In this document: positions 1 through 8,640 of the stretch, piece after piece
Numbering within the stretch: the first letter of the stretch is position 1
How the letters are laid out: each line of letters starts with the position of its first letter
Assembly: GCF_029894425.1 (NCBI RefSeq)
Contig: NZ_JARXYJ010000001.1
Location: 2,232,001-2,296,000 of the forward strand
DNA from: Streptomyces sp. SAI-127
GTDB taxonomy: Bacteria > Actinomycetota > Actinomycetes > Streptomycetales > Streptomycetaceae
DNA length: 64,000 nucleotides
Direction of reading: 5' to 3'
The notes under the pieces: generated by a model
Database searches by the model: none
What the model was told of the DNA's origin: nothing
The model's input: the letters and a program-made list of their open reading frames with translations, nothing else
Translations under genes and position numbers: made by a program

Positions 1-1015
1 GGTCCCACAGGTCCTCGCGTGCCAGGCCCGCCTTCTCCCACGCCTGCCTGACCCTCGTCAGCGGTTCCAGCACCGGTTCCGCCGACAGCACGAACGTCGC
101 CCAGTGCATGGGGGCCATGCGGCGGGCGCCCAGGTCCTGGGCCGCTCGCACCGCCTCCTCCGGGTCGCAGTGCACGTCGCTGAGCCACCAGCGGGGGTCG
201 TAGGCGCCGATGGGCAGCAGGGCGAGGTCGATGCCGGGATAGCGGTGGCCGATACGGGAGAACCAGTGGCCGTAGCCCGTGTCGCCCGCGAAGTAGACGC
301 GCTGCCCGTCCTGCGCGGTGAGGACCCAGCCGCCCCAGAGGGTGCGACAGGTGTCCGTGAGGGAGCGCTTGGACCAGTGGTGGGCGGGGACGAAGTCGAA
401 GCGGACGCCGTTCAGTTCGGCCGCCTCCCACCAGTCCAGTTCGGTCACCGCGGTGAAGCGGCGGCGGTGGAACCAGCGGGCCAGGCCGGCCGGGACGAAG
501 ACCGGGGTGTCGCGCGGGAGGCGGCGCAGGGTCGGGGCGTCCAGGTGGTCGTAGTGGTTGTGGCTGATGACGACCGCGTCGATGCGCGGCAGGGCGTCCC
601 AGTCGATGCCGACCGGGGTGATGCGGGCCGGGGTGCCGAGGATGCGGCGGGACCAGACCGGGTCGGTGAGGACGGTCAGGCCGCCGATCAGCACCACCCA
701 ACTGGCGTGTCCCGCCCAGGAGACGGCGACCGTGCGGGCGTCGACGGCGGGGACCGGTGCGGGCGCGTAGGGCAGTTTCGGGATGTCGGCGAGGCCCTCG
801 GGTCCGGGGCGTACGGCGCCCTCGCGGGCGAAGCGGGCCATGGCCTTCAGGCCGGGCAGCGGTGCGGTCAGACGGTCGTGGAAGGACCGCGGCCACGCTC
901 TTTGCTCCCCCAGCGGGCGGGGCTCGGCGAGCGGCGGGGACAGGGGCGCGAAGGAGGGGGCCGGGGGCTCGTCGGCCACTCGGGTGCTGGTGGTCGACTC
1001 GGACTGCTGCGTCAT
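1..1015 (-). CDS. Metallo-beta-lactamase-fold hydrolase, C-terminus cut by window edge
   Basis: The frame reads from an ATG at 1015 to the left edge with no stop, so the C-terminus is missing. It has the HxHxDH metal-binding motif (SHNHYDHLD), a later GDTGYG segment and a DVHCDPEEAV stretch, which is the UlaG/NAPE-PLD-like branch of metallo-beta-lactamase-fold hydrolases. There is no signal peptide, so it is probably a cytoplasmic metal-dependent hydrolase; the substrate is unknown. Its start overlaps the stop of the upstream aminotransferase-like gene by 4 bases (ATGA), so the two are almost certainly co-translated. Confidence 0.85.
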   Translation of the reverse strand, partial: MTQQSESTTSTRVADEPPAPSFAPLSPPLAEPRPLGEQRAWPRSFHDRLTAPLPGLKAMARFAREGAVRPGPEGLADIPKLPYAPAPVPAVDARTVAVSWAGHASWVVLIGGLTVLTDPVWSRRILGTPARITPVGIDWDALPRIDAVVISHNHYDHLDAPTLRRLPRDTPVFVPAGLARWFHRRRFTAVTELDWWEAAELNGVRFDFVPAHHWSKRSLTDTCRTLWGGWVLTAQDGQRVYFAGDTGYGHWFSRIGHRYPGIDLALLPIGAYDPRWWLSDVHCDPEEAVRAAQDLGARRMAPMHWATFVLSAEPVLEPLTRVRQAWEKAGLAREDLWD

Positions 1016-2256
1016 CGAGGAGGCTCCCATCGCTGAGCGTCGTCGCGGAGGTCGTCGAAGACCGACTCCAGGGTGATCAACGCGCGTTGCACGTGTGGCA
1101 GTTCCAACGGTGCGGGTGACGTGAGGCATTCCGCGCGTTCCTCGTCGGAACCGCCGAGCAGGGGGCCGGTGGACAGCCGTACGCGCAGCGCGCCGAGGTC
1201 GTCGCCGAAGCGGTGGCCGCCGGGTGCGGGCATGCCGAGCCGGGCGGTGAGGAAGTCCTCCAGGTCCTGGGCGTCTCCGACGCCGTGCGCGGTGAGCGCG
1301 GGGCGCAGGGGGCCGAGGTCGACGTAGAGGTGGCGGCCGGCCCGCGGGGGCCGGGACAGGGCGCCCGCTCCGACGACGACGGCGTGCGCCGCGGCGGCCA
1401 CACGCGCGTGGAGGTGTCCTACGGCGGCGCGGTGGGCGGTGACCGGTTCGGGCTCGGTGAGGGCGTGGGCGGCGGCCGCGGCGACGGGGGCGGCGATGCG
1501 GGCGCCGAGGGCGGTCAGGACGTCCAGCACGCGCGCGTGGAGGCCGTCGCCGTCGCCGTTCGCCGGGAAGCGGGCGAAGGCGGCCGGCCAGCCGGTCGGG
1601 AGCAGGCTGCCGGCCAGGTCGGTGACGACGGTGACCCGGTCGGGCAGCATCTCGGCAGGGCTGAGCAGGACCGTCTCGTGCGGGGCGTGCACGGTGTCGC
1701 GCCAGGTCTCGTCACTGACCAGGTGCAGGCCCTCACCCGCGGCGGCCTCGATGGTCTCGTGCAGCACCTCGGGCGGGGCGACGGTGGCGGTGGGGTCGTC
1801 GGCGACGGACAGCACCAGCAGCCGGGGGTCACCGCCCTCGGCACGCACACGGCGCACGGTCTCCAGAAGGGCGTACGGATCCGGGACACCGCCGCACTCG
1901 GCCGGTGTCGCCACGTGGAAGACGGGTCTTCCCAACAGCCGTGCGTACGGCGCCCACCAGGCGGCGCAGGGACGGGGCACCAGGACGTCGCCGCCGAGCG
2001 CGGCGGTCAGGGCGAGCAGCAGGGAGGGGGCGCCGGGGGCGGCGGCCACGTGGTCGGGTTCGGCGGGCAGACCGCGCCGGGCCGCGTAGTCGCAGGCGGC
2101 CTCCAGGAGCGGGGCGCCACCGCCGACCGGTTCGGCGCGGCGGCGGCCCGCCGCGGCGGCGAGGACGGCGGTGAGTTCGGGCAGTACGGGCAGTCCGTCG
2201 TCGGGCAGCGGAGGGCCGTAGCGGACGGGGCCGTGGCCCTCCGGGTCGGTCCGCAT
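1012..2256 (-). CDS. Aminotransferase class I/II-fold protein lacking the PLP lysine (pseudoenzyme)
   Basis: The protein is 414 residues from an ATG at 2256, chosen because GGAGGT lies just upstream. The fold-type I layout is recognisable: a degenerate NPTG region (DDPTATV, about 153-159), the SDETWRD segment (181-187) that normally carries the Asp contacting the PLP ring nitrogen, and a C-terminal RVRLSTGP segment like the substrate-carboxylate Arg region. At the usual lysine motif (S-F-S-K-x-x-x-x-x-G-W) the protein reads DLAGSLLPTGW, so the Schiff-base Lys is replaced by Gly216. No lysine occurs anywhere in the protein. It is therefore unlikely to be a normal PLP enzyme and may be a regulatory or binding protein. 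It is translationally coupled to the metallo-hydrolase. Confidence 0.8.
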   Translation of the reverse strand: MRTDPEGHGPVRYGPPLPDDGLPVLPELTAVLAAAAGRRRAEPVGGGAPLLEAACDYAARRGLPAEPDHVAAAPGAPSLLLALTAALGGDVLVPRPCAAWWAPYARLLGRPVFHVATPAECGGVPDPYALLETVRRVRAEGGDPRLLVLSVADDPTATVAPPEVLHETIEAAAGEGLHLVSDETWRDTVHAPHETVLLSPAEMLPDRVTVVTDLAGSLLPTGWPAAFARFPANGDGDGLHARVLDVLTALGARIAAPVAAAAAHALTEPEPVTAHRAAVGHLHARVAAAAHAVVVGAGALSRPPRAGRHLYVDLGPLRPALTAHGVGDAQDLEDFLTARLGMPAPGGHRFGDDLGALRVRLSTGPLLGGSDEERAECLTSPAPLELPHVQRALITLESVFDDLRDDAQRWEPPR

Positions 2257-2412
2257 GGTCACCTCCGTAAGGCGCTGTCCGGTGGCTCGTCCTGGTCCGC
2301 CGTCTCGTGTTCTCGCGCCTGGCGCGCTCCTCGCGATCTGAGTACCCACGGTGCCGCCCGGCCATGGGCACCCGTGCGGGTTGCGCCCGTCACACGGGCC
2401 TGACGTTTCGTC

Positions 2413-3093
2413 TCAGGCGTCCGCCGCGGGTGACTTGCGGCGCAGCCGGTAGACGGCGCCCGCGGCGGCACCCGCGATCAGCAGGGCGCCGGCGGCCAGA
2501 GCGGGCACGGAGTCGGTGAAGCTGCCGCCCTGACCGGCGCGGACCGGGCTCTGGATGACCGCGGTGCCGCAGCTCTCGGTGCGCGGCTCGGTGCGGGGCT
2601 CGGGGTACGGCGGCTCGGTGTGCGGCTCGGTGCACGGGTGGTGGCTGCTGCCGGTTGCGGGGCCGCGGGTGACGGTGAAGGTGGCGCTCCAGGCCTGGCC
2701 CGGTGCGCGGTCCGCCGTCGGGCAGGTGCCGTCGACGGTCCACGCGGAGTCCGGGCCGACGCCGCCGGCACCTTCCTGGAGTTCCTGGTCGGCGGAGACG
2801 CGCGCGGTGCCGCTGTAGGCGGGGCCGGAGACCTTGTCGTCGTTGCCGGGCACCAGCTGCAGCCGGACGGTCTGCGTCTCGAAGGCCTCCGAGGTGGCGT
2901 CGAGGGTGGCGGGCGGCGTCCCAGTACCGGGATCGCAGGAGACGGACACGGTGACGCTGCCGCCCGGCTGGACACTGCTCGGGCTGACCTCCGCGGCCGG
3001 TTCCGCGAAGGCGCTCGGCGGGGCGACGCCCAGGGCGATCCCGAGCGCGGGGAGGACGACGGACAGGGCCCGGAGACGGGCGGTGCGGCGCAT
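2413..3093 (-). CDS. Secreted, membrane-anchored cell-envelope protein of unknown function
   Basis: This 226-residue protein starts with a signal peptide (MRRTAR, a hydrophobic core, then SAFA-E around residue 30). An Ig-like ectodomain contains PGGSVTVSVSC. A low-complexity linker of TEP/PEP repeats follows at about 158-175. The C-terminus has one hydrophobic helix (ALAAGALLIAGAAAGAVY) ending in basic residues (RLRRKS), typical of Streptomyces proteins tethered to the membrane with the ectodomain outside. There is no LPxTG motif before the helix, so sortase anchoring is not supported. It is transcribed alone, downstream of the sigma gene hairpin. Confidence 0.7.
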   Translation of the reverse strand: MRRTARLRALSVVLPALGIALGVAPPSAFAEPAAEVSPSSVQPGGSVTVSVSCDPGTGTPPATLDATSEAFETQTVRLQLVPGNDDKVSGPAYSGTARVSADQELQEGAGGVGPDSAWTVDGTCPTADRAPGQAWSATFTVTRGPATGSSHHPCTEPHTEPPYPEPRTEPRTESCGTAVIQSPVRAGQGGSFTDSVPALAAGALLIAGAAAGAVYRLRRKSPAADA

Positions 3094-3210
3094 GGGGTGG
3101 ACTCCTTCGGCCGACGGCTGCGGGGCCCGTCGTCGGGCGTCGGGGGGACGACGACTGGACGGTGACGGCGGACCGAGGGCACGACGGTCGCACCCACAGC
3201 CATCACAGCC

Positions 3211-3265
3211 CGGCCCTCCCCCTCCCGCGCGCGGCCGGAGGCCATTGGCGGGACGGGGAGGGCCG
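3211..3265 (-). terminator. Strong hairpin downstream of the sigma factor gene
   Basis: The arms 3211-3227 and 3249-3265 are inverted repeats of 17 bases with one mismatch (CGGCCCTCCCCCTCCCG against CGGGACGGGGAGGGCCG). The loop itself contains a GGCC/GGCC inner pairing. It lies about 50 bases beyond the sigma gene stop and before the next gene on the same strand. There is no U-tract, as is common in Streptomyces. Confidence 0.6.
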
Positions 3266-3316
3266 AGTGGGTGACGTCGGCGCCGGGGCGTCGGGGCGTT
3301 CCTTCAGAGGGTCCCG

Positions 3317-4114
3317 TCAGGCGGCGGCGTCCCGCATGATCTGCTCACGCAGCCGTCCGCAGCAGCGGCTGATCAGGCGGGACACGTGCATCTGGGAGAT
3401 GCCCAGCTGCTCGGCGATCCGGCTCTGGGTCATGTCGCCGAAGAAACGCATGTAGAGGATGGCGCGCTCCCGCTCGGGCAGCGCGGCCAGCCGGGGCCTG
3501 ACGGACTCGCGGTCGACGACCGTGTCCAGTGCGGGGTCGGACGAGCCGAGGGCGTCGGCGAGCGAGTAGCCGTCCTCGCTGCCGGGCAGTTCGGCGTCGA
3601 GGGAGAGGGCGGTGAAGCTCTCCAGGGCCTCGAGGCCCACCAGGACGTCCTCCTCGCTCATGTTCGCGTGCGCGGCGATCTCGGCGACGGTGGGCCTGCG
3701 CCCCGGGATGGTCTGGGCGAGGTCCTGGGAGGCGAAGCGGACGCGGTTGCGCAGGTCCTGGACCCGGCGCGGCACGTGCAGGGTCCACATGTGGTCGCGG
3801 AAGTGCCGCTTGATCTCGCCGGTGATGGTGGGGACGGCGTAGCTCTCGAAGGCGTTGCCGCGCGCGGGGTCGTAGCGGTCGACGGCCTTGACGAGGCCGA
3901 GGGCCGCGACCTGGCGCAGGTCCTCGAAGCTCTCACCGCGGCTGCGGAAGCGGCCGGCGAGCCGGTCGGCCATGGGCAGCCATGCCTCGACGATCTGTCC
4001 GCGCAGGGTGTCGCGCTCGGGTCCCGGGGGGAGATCGGCGAGCCTGCGGAAGGAGTCGGCGGTGTCGGGTGCGTCGTCGTGCGGGTGGTGCTTCGCGCTC
4101 ACTGAAGTGGGCAT
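3317..4114 (-). CDS. SigB/SigF/SigG-family RNA polymerase sigma factor
   Basis: This 265-residue group 3 sigma factor would direct RNA polymerase to stress or developmental promoters. Region 2 is clear (DLRQVAALGLVKAVDRYD, then FESYAVPTITGEIKRHFRD). Region 3 includes RRPTVAEIAAHANMSEEDV. Region 4 has LPERERAILYMRFFGDMTQ followed by the helix-turn-helix RIAEQLGISQMHVSRLI. Factors of this family in Streptomyces recognise GNNTT-N14-16-GGGTA promoters, and several such sites occur in this window. No anti-sigma gene is adjacent. From memory the S. coelicolor counterpart may be sigK, but I could not verify it, so no symbol is given. Confidence 0.9.
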   Translation of the reverse strand: MPTSVSAKHHPHDDAPDTADSFRRLADLPPGPERDTLRGQIVEAWLPMADRLAGRFRSRGESFEDLRQVAALGLVKAVDRYDPARGNAFESYAVPTITGEIKRHFRDHMWTLHVPRRVQDLRNRVRFASQDLAQTIPGRRPTVAEIAAHANMSEEDVLVGLEALESFTALSLDAELPGSEDGYSLADALGSSDPALDTVVDRESVRPRLAALPERERAILYMRFFGDMTQSRIAEQLGISQMHVSRLISRCCGRLREQIMRDAAA

Positions 4115-4283
4115 GTGCGTCGCAACTCCCTAGATGATGCTCTGGGTTGGACGGTCGGCGGGGAGCGCGTCCGCGTTCGGACAGGCGCGGCCGTCGCGGC
4201 CGGGCGCCGCTCCCCCACACGTGCCTCCGGTCCGAAGCACTGTGACGCGCCTGCCCCCGGCCACCGGCGGCAAACCCGGGACA

Positions 4284-4308
4284 GGTTTTCCGGAGCGGCG
4301 CAGGGTGA
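4284..4308 (+). promoter_or_regulatory. Possible SigB-like promoter of the TPP enzyme gene
   Basis: GGTTT at 4284-4288, a 14-base spacer and GGGTGA at 4303-4308 resemble the GNNTT-N14-16-GGGTAC pattern, with two mismatches in the -10. It lies 45 bases before the start at 4354 and divergently from the sigma gene. Confidence 0.3.
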
Positions 4309-4353
4309 CTCGTAAGGCTGCTGCCTGTGCCATCTATGTCGGGAGGCCAGCCC

Positions 4354-6150
4354 ATGAGCACCAAGGTGTCCGATCACATCCTCGAGCGGCTCCGCGAATG
4401 GGGTGTGGACCATGTCTTCGGCTATCCGGGCGACGGCATCAACGGCCTGCTGGCGGCCTGGGGCCGGGCCGACAACCAGCCACGGTTCGTGCAGTCCCGG
4501 CACGAGGAGATGTCCGCGTTCGAGGCGGTCGGTTACGCCAAGTTCAGCGGGCGTATCGGAGTGTGCGCGGCAACCTCGGGACCCGGCGCGATCCACCTGC
4601 TCAACGGTCTGTACGACGCCAAGCTGGACCATGTGCCGGTGCTGGCGATCGTCGGCCAGACGCACCGCACCGCGATGGGCGGTTCGTACCAGCAGGAGGT
4701 GGACCTGCACACCCTGTTCAAGGACGTCGCCTCGGAGTTCGTGGAGACGGTGACGGTCCCCGAGCAGCTGCCCAACGTCCTGGACCGGGCGATCCGCACC
4801 GCGTACGCCCGCCGTTGTCCCACGGCGATCATCATCCCCGGGGACGTGCAGGAGCTCGACTACTCGGCGCCCACCCACGAGTTCAAGATGGTGCCGTCCA
4901 GCCTGGACCGCAGCGACTGGACGGCGGTTCCGTCCCAGGAGTCCCTGGAGCGGGCCGCGGAGATCCTCAACTCCGGTGACAAGCCCGCGATCCTGATCGG
5001 TCAGGGCGCGGCCGGGGCACGGGCCGAGGTGGAGCGGATCGCCGAGCTGCTCGGCGCGGGCGTCGCCAAGGCGCTGCTCGGCAAGGACGCGCTGAGCGAC
5101 GAACTCCCGTACGTCACCGGCTCGATCGGCCTGCTGGGCACGCGACCGTCGTACGAACTCATGCGGGACTGCGACACCCTGCTGACCATCGGCTCGTCGT
5201 TCCCCTACACGCAGTTCCTGCCGGACTTCGGCAAGGCGCGGGGCGTGCAGATCGACATCGACCCGCACATGGTCGGGATGCGCTATCCGTACGAGGTGAA
5301 CCTCGTCGGCGACGCGAAGGCGACGCTGCAGCGGCTGATCCCGATGCTGGACGTGGAGCGCGGCGGGCGCGAGTGGTACGACACGGTGTGCGACAACGTC
5401 ACGCGCTGGCGTGAGGTGATGGAGCGGCGGGCGCAGCAGTCGGCCGACCCGATCAACCCGGAGTACGTGGCCCGCGCCCTGGACCCGCTGCTGCCCGACA
5501 ACGCGATCGTCACCTCGGACTCCGGTTCCACCGCCAACTGGTACGCCCGGCACCTGACCATGCGTCCCGGCATGCGTTCGTCGCTGTCCGGCACGCTGGC
5601 GACGATGGGCCCCGGAGTGCCGTACGCGATCGGCGCGAAGTTCGCGCACCCGGACCGGCCGGCGATCGCGCTGGTCGGGGACGGGGCGATGCAGATGAAC
5701 GGCATGGCCGAGTTGATCACCGCGGCCAAGTACCGGGAGCTGTGGGAGGATCCGCGGCTGATCGTCGCCATCTGGAACAACCACGACCTCAACCAGGTCA
5801 CCTGGGAGATGCGGGCCATGGAGGGCGCCCCGTCCTTCCTGCCCTCGCAGCAGCTCCCGGACGTCCAGTACGCCGCGTTCGCCCGCTCCCTCGGTCTGAC
5901 CGGGATCCGGGTGGAGAAGCCGGAGGACGTGGAGGCGGCCTGGCGGGCCGGTCTCGAGGCGGACGGGCCCGCGGTCCTGGAGTTCCTCACCGACCCGGCC
6001 GTACCGCCCATCCCGCCGCACGCGACCTGGGAGCAGATGGAGGCCACGGCCTCGTCGATCCTCAAGGGTGACGCGGACCGGGCGTCCATGGTGAAGCAGG
6101 GCTTCAAGGCGAAGGTGCAGGAGTTCCTGCCGGGGCGGGAGAAGAAGTAG
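4354..6150 (+). CDS. Thiamine pyrophosphate-dependent enzyme, pyruvate oxidase / acetolactate synthase superfamily
   Basis: The protein is 598 residues from the ATG at 4354, preferred over an ATG at 4327 because GGGAGG lies about 8 bases upstream. The N-terminal PYR domain has FGYPGDGINGLL and the conserved catalytic Glu in SRHEEMSAFEAVGYAKF. A central Rossmann-like domain is followed by the C-terminal PP domain with the TPP/Mg motif GDGAMQMNG...NN. The superfamily decarboxylates pyruvate or related 2-keto acids. The family of pyruvate oxidase-like stand-alone subunits fits best, since no small regulatory subunit is adjacent; the acceptor and substrate cannot be fixed. Its 3' end overlaps the convergent small membrane gene. 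Confidence 0.85.
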   Translation: MSTKVSDHILERLREWGVDHVFGYPGDGINGLLAAWGRADNQPRFVQSRHEEMSAFEAVGYAKFSGRIGVCAATSGPGAIHLLNGLYDAKLDHVPVLAIVGQTHRTAMGGSYQQEVDLHTLFKDVASEFVETVTVPEQLPNVLDRAIRTAYARRCPTAIIIPGDVQELDYSAPTHEFKMVPSSLDRSDWTAVPSQESLERAAEILNSGDKPAILIGQGAAGARAEVERIAELLGAGVAKALLGKDALSDELPYVTGSIGLLGTRPSYELMRDCDTLLTIGSSFPYTQFLPDFGKARGVQIDIDPHMVGMRYPYEVNLVGDAKATLQRLIPMLDVERGGREWYDTVCDNVTRWREVMERRAQQSADPINPEYVARALDPLLPDNAIVTSDSGSTANWYARHLTMRPGMRSSLSGTLATMGPGVPYAIGAKFAHPDRPAIALVGDGAMQMNGMAELITAAKYRELWEDPRLIVAIWNNHDLNQVTWEMRAMEGAPSFLPSQQLPDVQYAAFARSLGLTGIRVEKPEDVEAAWRAGLEADGPAVLEFLTDPAVPPIPPHATWEQMEATASSILKGDADRASMVKQGFKAKVQEFLPGREKK

Positions 6151-6283
6151 CCACCGGGAGGGCGGCCGGTTCGCGCCGGTCGTCCTTCCGCTCCGAAAGC
6201 ATCAGCTCCTCGTACCGGCCGAGCGCGAGCACGACGCCGAGCATGAGGATCGGTATGAGCGCGGCGAGGACCACCATCGCCAT
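6104..6283 (-). CDS. Small single-pass membrane protein
   Basis: This 59-residue protein starts at an ATG at 6283 with GGAAGG just upstream. It opens with a hydrophobic helix (MAMVVLAALIPILMLGVVLAL), followed by GRYEELMLSE and a polar Pro/Ala-rich tail. The GRYEE motif after a single transmembrane helix is familiar from short conserved Streptomyces proteins of unknown role. It overlaps the end of the convergent TPP gene by 47 bases. Confidence 0.65.
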   Translation of the reverse strand: MAMVVLAALIPILMLGVVLALGRYEELMLSERKDDRREPAALPVATSSPAPAGTPAPSP

Positions 6284-6406
6284 GTCCTTCCCAAGGGCGG
6301 TGCGCGGGGGGTCCGGGCCGGGTCTCCCGGCTTCGGTCCGGCAAACCCTGTGTCGGCCTCCGGTGCACGGGTACGCGGTGCGGACCCCGAAGATCTGGAG
6401 GGAGAC

Positions 6407-6793
6407 ATGCAGCGAGGCAGCGACCGGCTGAGTCGCCATCGTGACGACGAGATGAAGCACGAACTCCAGGGTCTGCTCCGCTCCGGGCATCCCACCCGGA
6501 GTGAGGAGTGGAACGACCCGGAGCCGACGGCCGACGACGATCCGCAGGTCTGGGGCGGACCCGTGGCGCCGGGCAGCGGCGGGGCGTCACTGGAGTCCGT
6601 CCGACTGGAGCTGGCCCGGCTCCTGGGCCGCAGCTCGTTCCCGGCCACTTCCGTGGAGCTGGGGCGGGTGCTGCGCCGCAAGAACGCCCCCGACACCCTC
6701 GTGGAGGCGGTGGAGGCACTGCCACGCAAGGAGAACTACGCCAACGTCCAGGAGCTCGCTCGGGCCCTCACCCGGACGGAGGGCACCCCGTGA
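6407..6793 (+). CDS. DUF2795 domain protein
   Basis: The 128-residue cytoplasmic protein starts at an ATG at 6407 preceded by CTGGAGGGA. A polar N-terminal half (DRLSRHRDDEMKHELQGLL, then DDDP-rich) leads into a C-terminal DUF2795-like region (about 60-125) of short helices including SSFPATSVELGRVLRRKNAP. The function of the family is unknown. It is the first gene of an operon running to the catalase gene; its stop overlaps the next start (GTGA). Confidence 0.75.
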   Translation: MQRGSDRLSRHRDDEMKHELQGLLRSGHPTRSEEWNDPEPTADDDPQVWGGPVAPGSGGASLESVRLELARLLGRSSFPATSVELGRVLRRKNAPDTLVEAVEALPRKENYANVQELARALTRTEGTP

Positions 6794-7224
6794 CGGCGGA
6801 GCTCGTGAGGGACGTGATGACGCCCGGTGTGGTGGCCGTCCGCCCGGACGCCTCGCTGGTCGAGGCGGCGCGGCTGATGCGCGCGCAGGACATCGGCGAT
6901 GTCGTGGTGGCCGACGGTCAGCACGTGGTGGGGCTGCTCACCGACCGGGACATCACGGTCCGGGCCGTCGCCGACGGCGTCGACCCGCTGACGGTGAGTG
7001 CCCAGTCGGTGTGCACGCCGGATCCGCTGACCGTCGGCCCCGGCGATCCGGTGACGCAGGCGGTCGCGCTGATGCGCGCACATGCCGTACGGCGGCTGCC
7101 GGTCATCGAGGACGGGCTGCCCGTCGGCATGGTGAGCCTCGGCGACATCGCCGAGGGCCGGGACCCGGGGTCGGCGCTCGCCGACATCAGCCGTGCTGAT
7201 CCGGACGACGGGGCCCGCCTGTGA
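6790..7224 (+). CDS. CBS-domain pair protein
   Basis: The 144-residue protein from the GTG at 6790 is almost entirely two tandem CBS motifs: VRDVMTPGVVAVRPDASL... to LLTDRDITVRAV, and SVCTPDPLTVGP... to GMVSLGDIAEG. CBS pairs bind adenosine nucleotides and act as energy or redox sensors, usually in partnership with another protein. It overlaps both neighbours by 4 bases, which points to co-regulation with the stress genes downstream. Confidence 0.9.
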   Translation: MTAELVRDVMTPGVVAVRPDASLVEAARLMRAQDIGDVVVADGQHVVGLLTDRDITVRAVADGVDPLTVSAQSVCTPDPLTVGPGDPVTQAVALMRAHAVRRLPVIEDGLPVGMVSLGDIAEGRDPGSALADISRADPDDGARL

Positions 7225-7889
7225 GCCGGGGCCAGGCCGCGGAGATCAGTGCCACCGGTGCCACGGTCGACGTCGGGGACGTGACCACCCGGTATCTCCT
7301 CTACGGGCTGCTGCCCGGCTGGTTCGTGCCGGGGCTCGCCGACTGGGTGATGCGCCGGCGCACCCGCATCGAGGACACCGCGGGGACCAAGGAGTCCCTG
7401 ATCCTCCCCCACTGCCCGAAAGGGCGTGGGGGGACCCCCACCCTGATGATGGCCCAGGTCGGTCTGCCCATCGCGTTCACCCTGCGCTACGAGGTCAATC
7501 CGCTGCTGCTGAGCGTGCAGCTGGGCGGGGCGGCCGTGCACGAGGCGACCGCCCTGTGGGACGTGAAGACGGCCGTCGACAGCGACCGCGAGGTCAGGCC
7601 GGTCGAGCAGCACATCCACAGCTTCCTGGAGTCGCTGCCGTTCGCCGCGCTCGCGTCGCTGATGTGCCTGCACTCCGACCAGGTGAGGTCGCTGCTGCGC
7701 GGCGGGCGCGGAGACCCGGACGCGTGGCGGCTCGTGCCGCGCAGGCGGCCGCTGTCACCGGGCTATCTCGCCGGCATCGGCGCCGCGATCGGCGCGTGTG
7801 TGCTGCTGCGGTACGGCGAGGAGCTGCTGCGCTGTGCGCGCGCTTCCCGAGCGAGGAAAAAGCTTTCCAGGACCAGGAAAGGACGTTGA
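7221..7889 (+). CDS. Conserved membrane protein of unknown function carrying a 12-residue palindrome-derived insert
   Basis: The 222-residue protein starts at a GTG overlapping the CBS stop. It has about four hydrophobic segments (around YLLYGLLPGWFVPGLADW, VGLPIAFTL with NPLLLSVQL, FAALASLM, and LAGIGAAIGACVLL). The Streptomyces family is familiar but without known activity. Residues 62-73 (LPHCPKGRGGTP) are encoded exactly by a copy of the palindromic element at 7404-7439. Without it the sequence reads ESLI-TLMMAQVG, as I expect in homologues. The frame is kept because this copy is 36 bases long. Confidence 0.7.
   Translation: MSRGQAAEISATGATVDVGDVTTRYLLYGLLPGWFVPGLADWVMRRRTRIEDTAGTKESLILPHCPKGRGGTPTLMMAQVGLPIAFTLRYEVNPLLLSVQLGGAAVHEATALWDVKTAVDSDREVRPVEQHIHSFLESLPFAALASLMCLHSDQVRSLLRGGRGDPDAWRLVPRRRPLSPGYLAGIGAAIGACVLLRYGEELLRCARASRARKKLSRTRKGR
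7404..7439 (+). repeat. Palindromic element copy A (36 bp, in frame)
   Basis: It begins CTCCCCCACTGCCC, has a GAAA loop, and ends GGGCGTGGGGGGACCCCC. CCCCCAC can pair with GTGGGGG and GCCC with GGGC. It lies inside the membrane protein gene and adds 12 codons without a stop. The flanks are ATC and ACC, so there is no exact target duplication. Confidence 0.85.
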
Positions 7890-7895
7890 ACCATC

Positions 7896-8438
7896 ATGCG
7901 TATCGCGTTTCTGACCGCACCCGAGGGCGTCGAGCAGATCGAGCTCACCGATCCGTGGCAGGCGGCGGTGAACGCGGGACACGAGCCCGTGCTCGTGTCG
8001 ACCGAGCCCGGCAAGATCCAGGCGTTCAACCATCTCGACAAGGCGGACACCTTCCCCGTGCAGGAGGTCGTGGGCGAGACGTCCGCGGACTCCTTCGGCG
8101 GGCTGGTGCTGCCCGGTGGGGTGGCCAACCCGGACTTCCTGCGGATGGACGAGAAGGCCGTGGCGTTCGTACGGGACTTCTTCACCCAGGGGCGCCCGGT
8201 GGCCGCGATCTGCCACGCGCCGTGGACGCTCGTCGAGGCGGACGTCGTACGGGGCCGGGTGCTCACCTCCTGGCCGAGTCTTGAGACGGACATCCGCAAC
8301 GCGGGCGGCACCTGGGTGGACGAGCAGGTGAAGGTCTGCGACCACGGGAACAACAAGCTGGTCACCAGCCGCAAGCCGGACGACCTCAAGGCGTTCTGCG
8401 AGACGTTCCTGGACGTGTTCGCGAAGGAGGCCGCCTAG
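7896..8438 (+). CDS. DJ-1/PfpI-family protein (type 1 glutamine amidotransferase-like)
   Basis: The 180-residue protein starts at an ATG at 7896, 6 bases after the upstream stop. The fold shows GLVLPGGVANPDFLR and the nucleophile elbow AAICHAPWTL with the conserved Cys. Members act as stress proteins, deglycases or proteases, and the exact reaction is not predictable here. Its stop (TAG) overlaps the GTG start of the catalase gene, whose C-terminal domain is itself a DJ-1/PfpI relative. Both probably serve in oxidative stress defence. Confidence 0.88.
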   Translation: MRIAFLTAPEGVEQIELTDPWQAAVNAGHEPVLVSTEPGKIQAFNHLDKADTFPVQEVVGETSADSFGGLVLPGGVANPDFLRMDEKAVAFVRDFFTQGRPVAAICHAPWTLVEADVVRGRVLTSWPSLETDIRNAGGTWVDEQVKVCDHGNNKLVTSRKPDDLKAFCETFLDVFAKEAA

Positions 8439-8640
8439 TGGACTCCGCAGACCGCAAACAGCGTCAGCGCGAAGGTTTTCACGCCGACGACCCGACGGCC
8501 GGGCCGCTCACCACCGACCAGGGCGTCGAGGTCGACCACACCGACGACTCGCTCGCCACCGGTGAGCGCGGTCCGACGCTCATGGAGGACTTCCACTTCC
8601 CGGAGAAGCTCACCCATTTCGACCACGAGCGGATCCCGGT

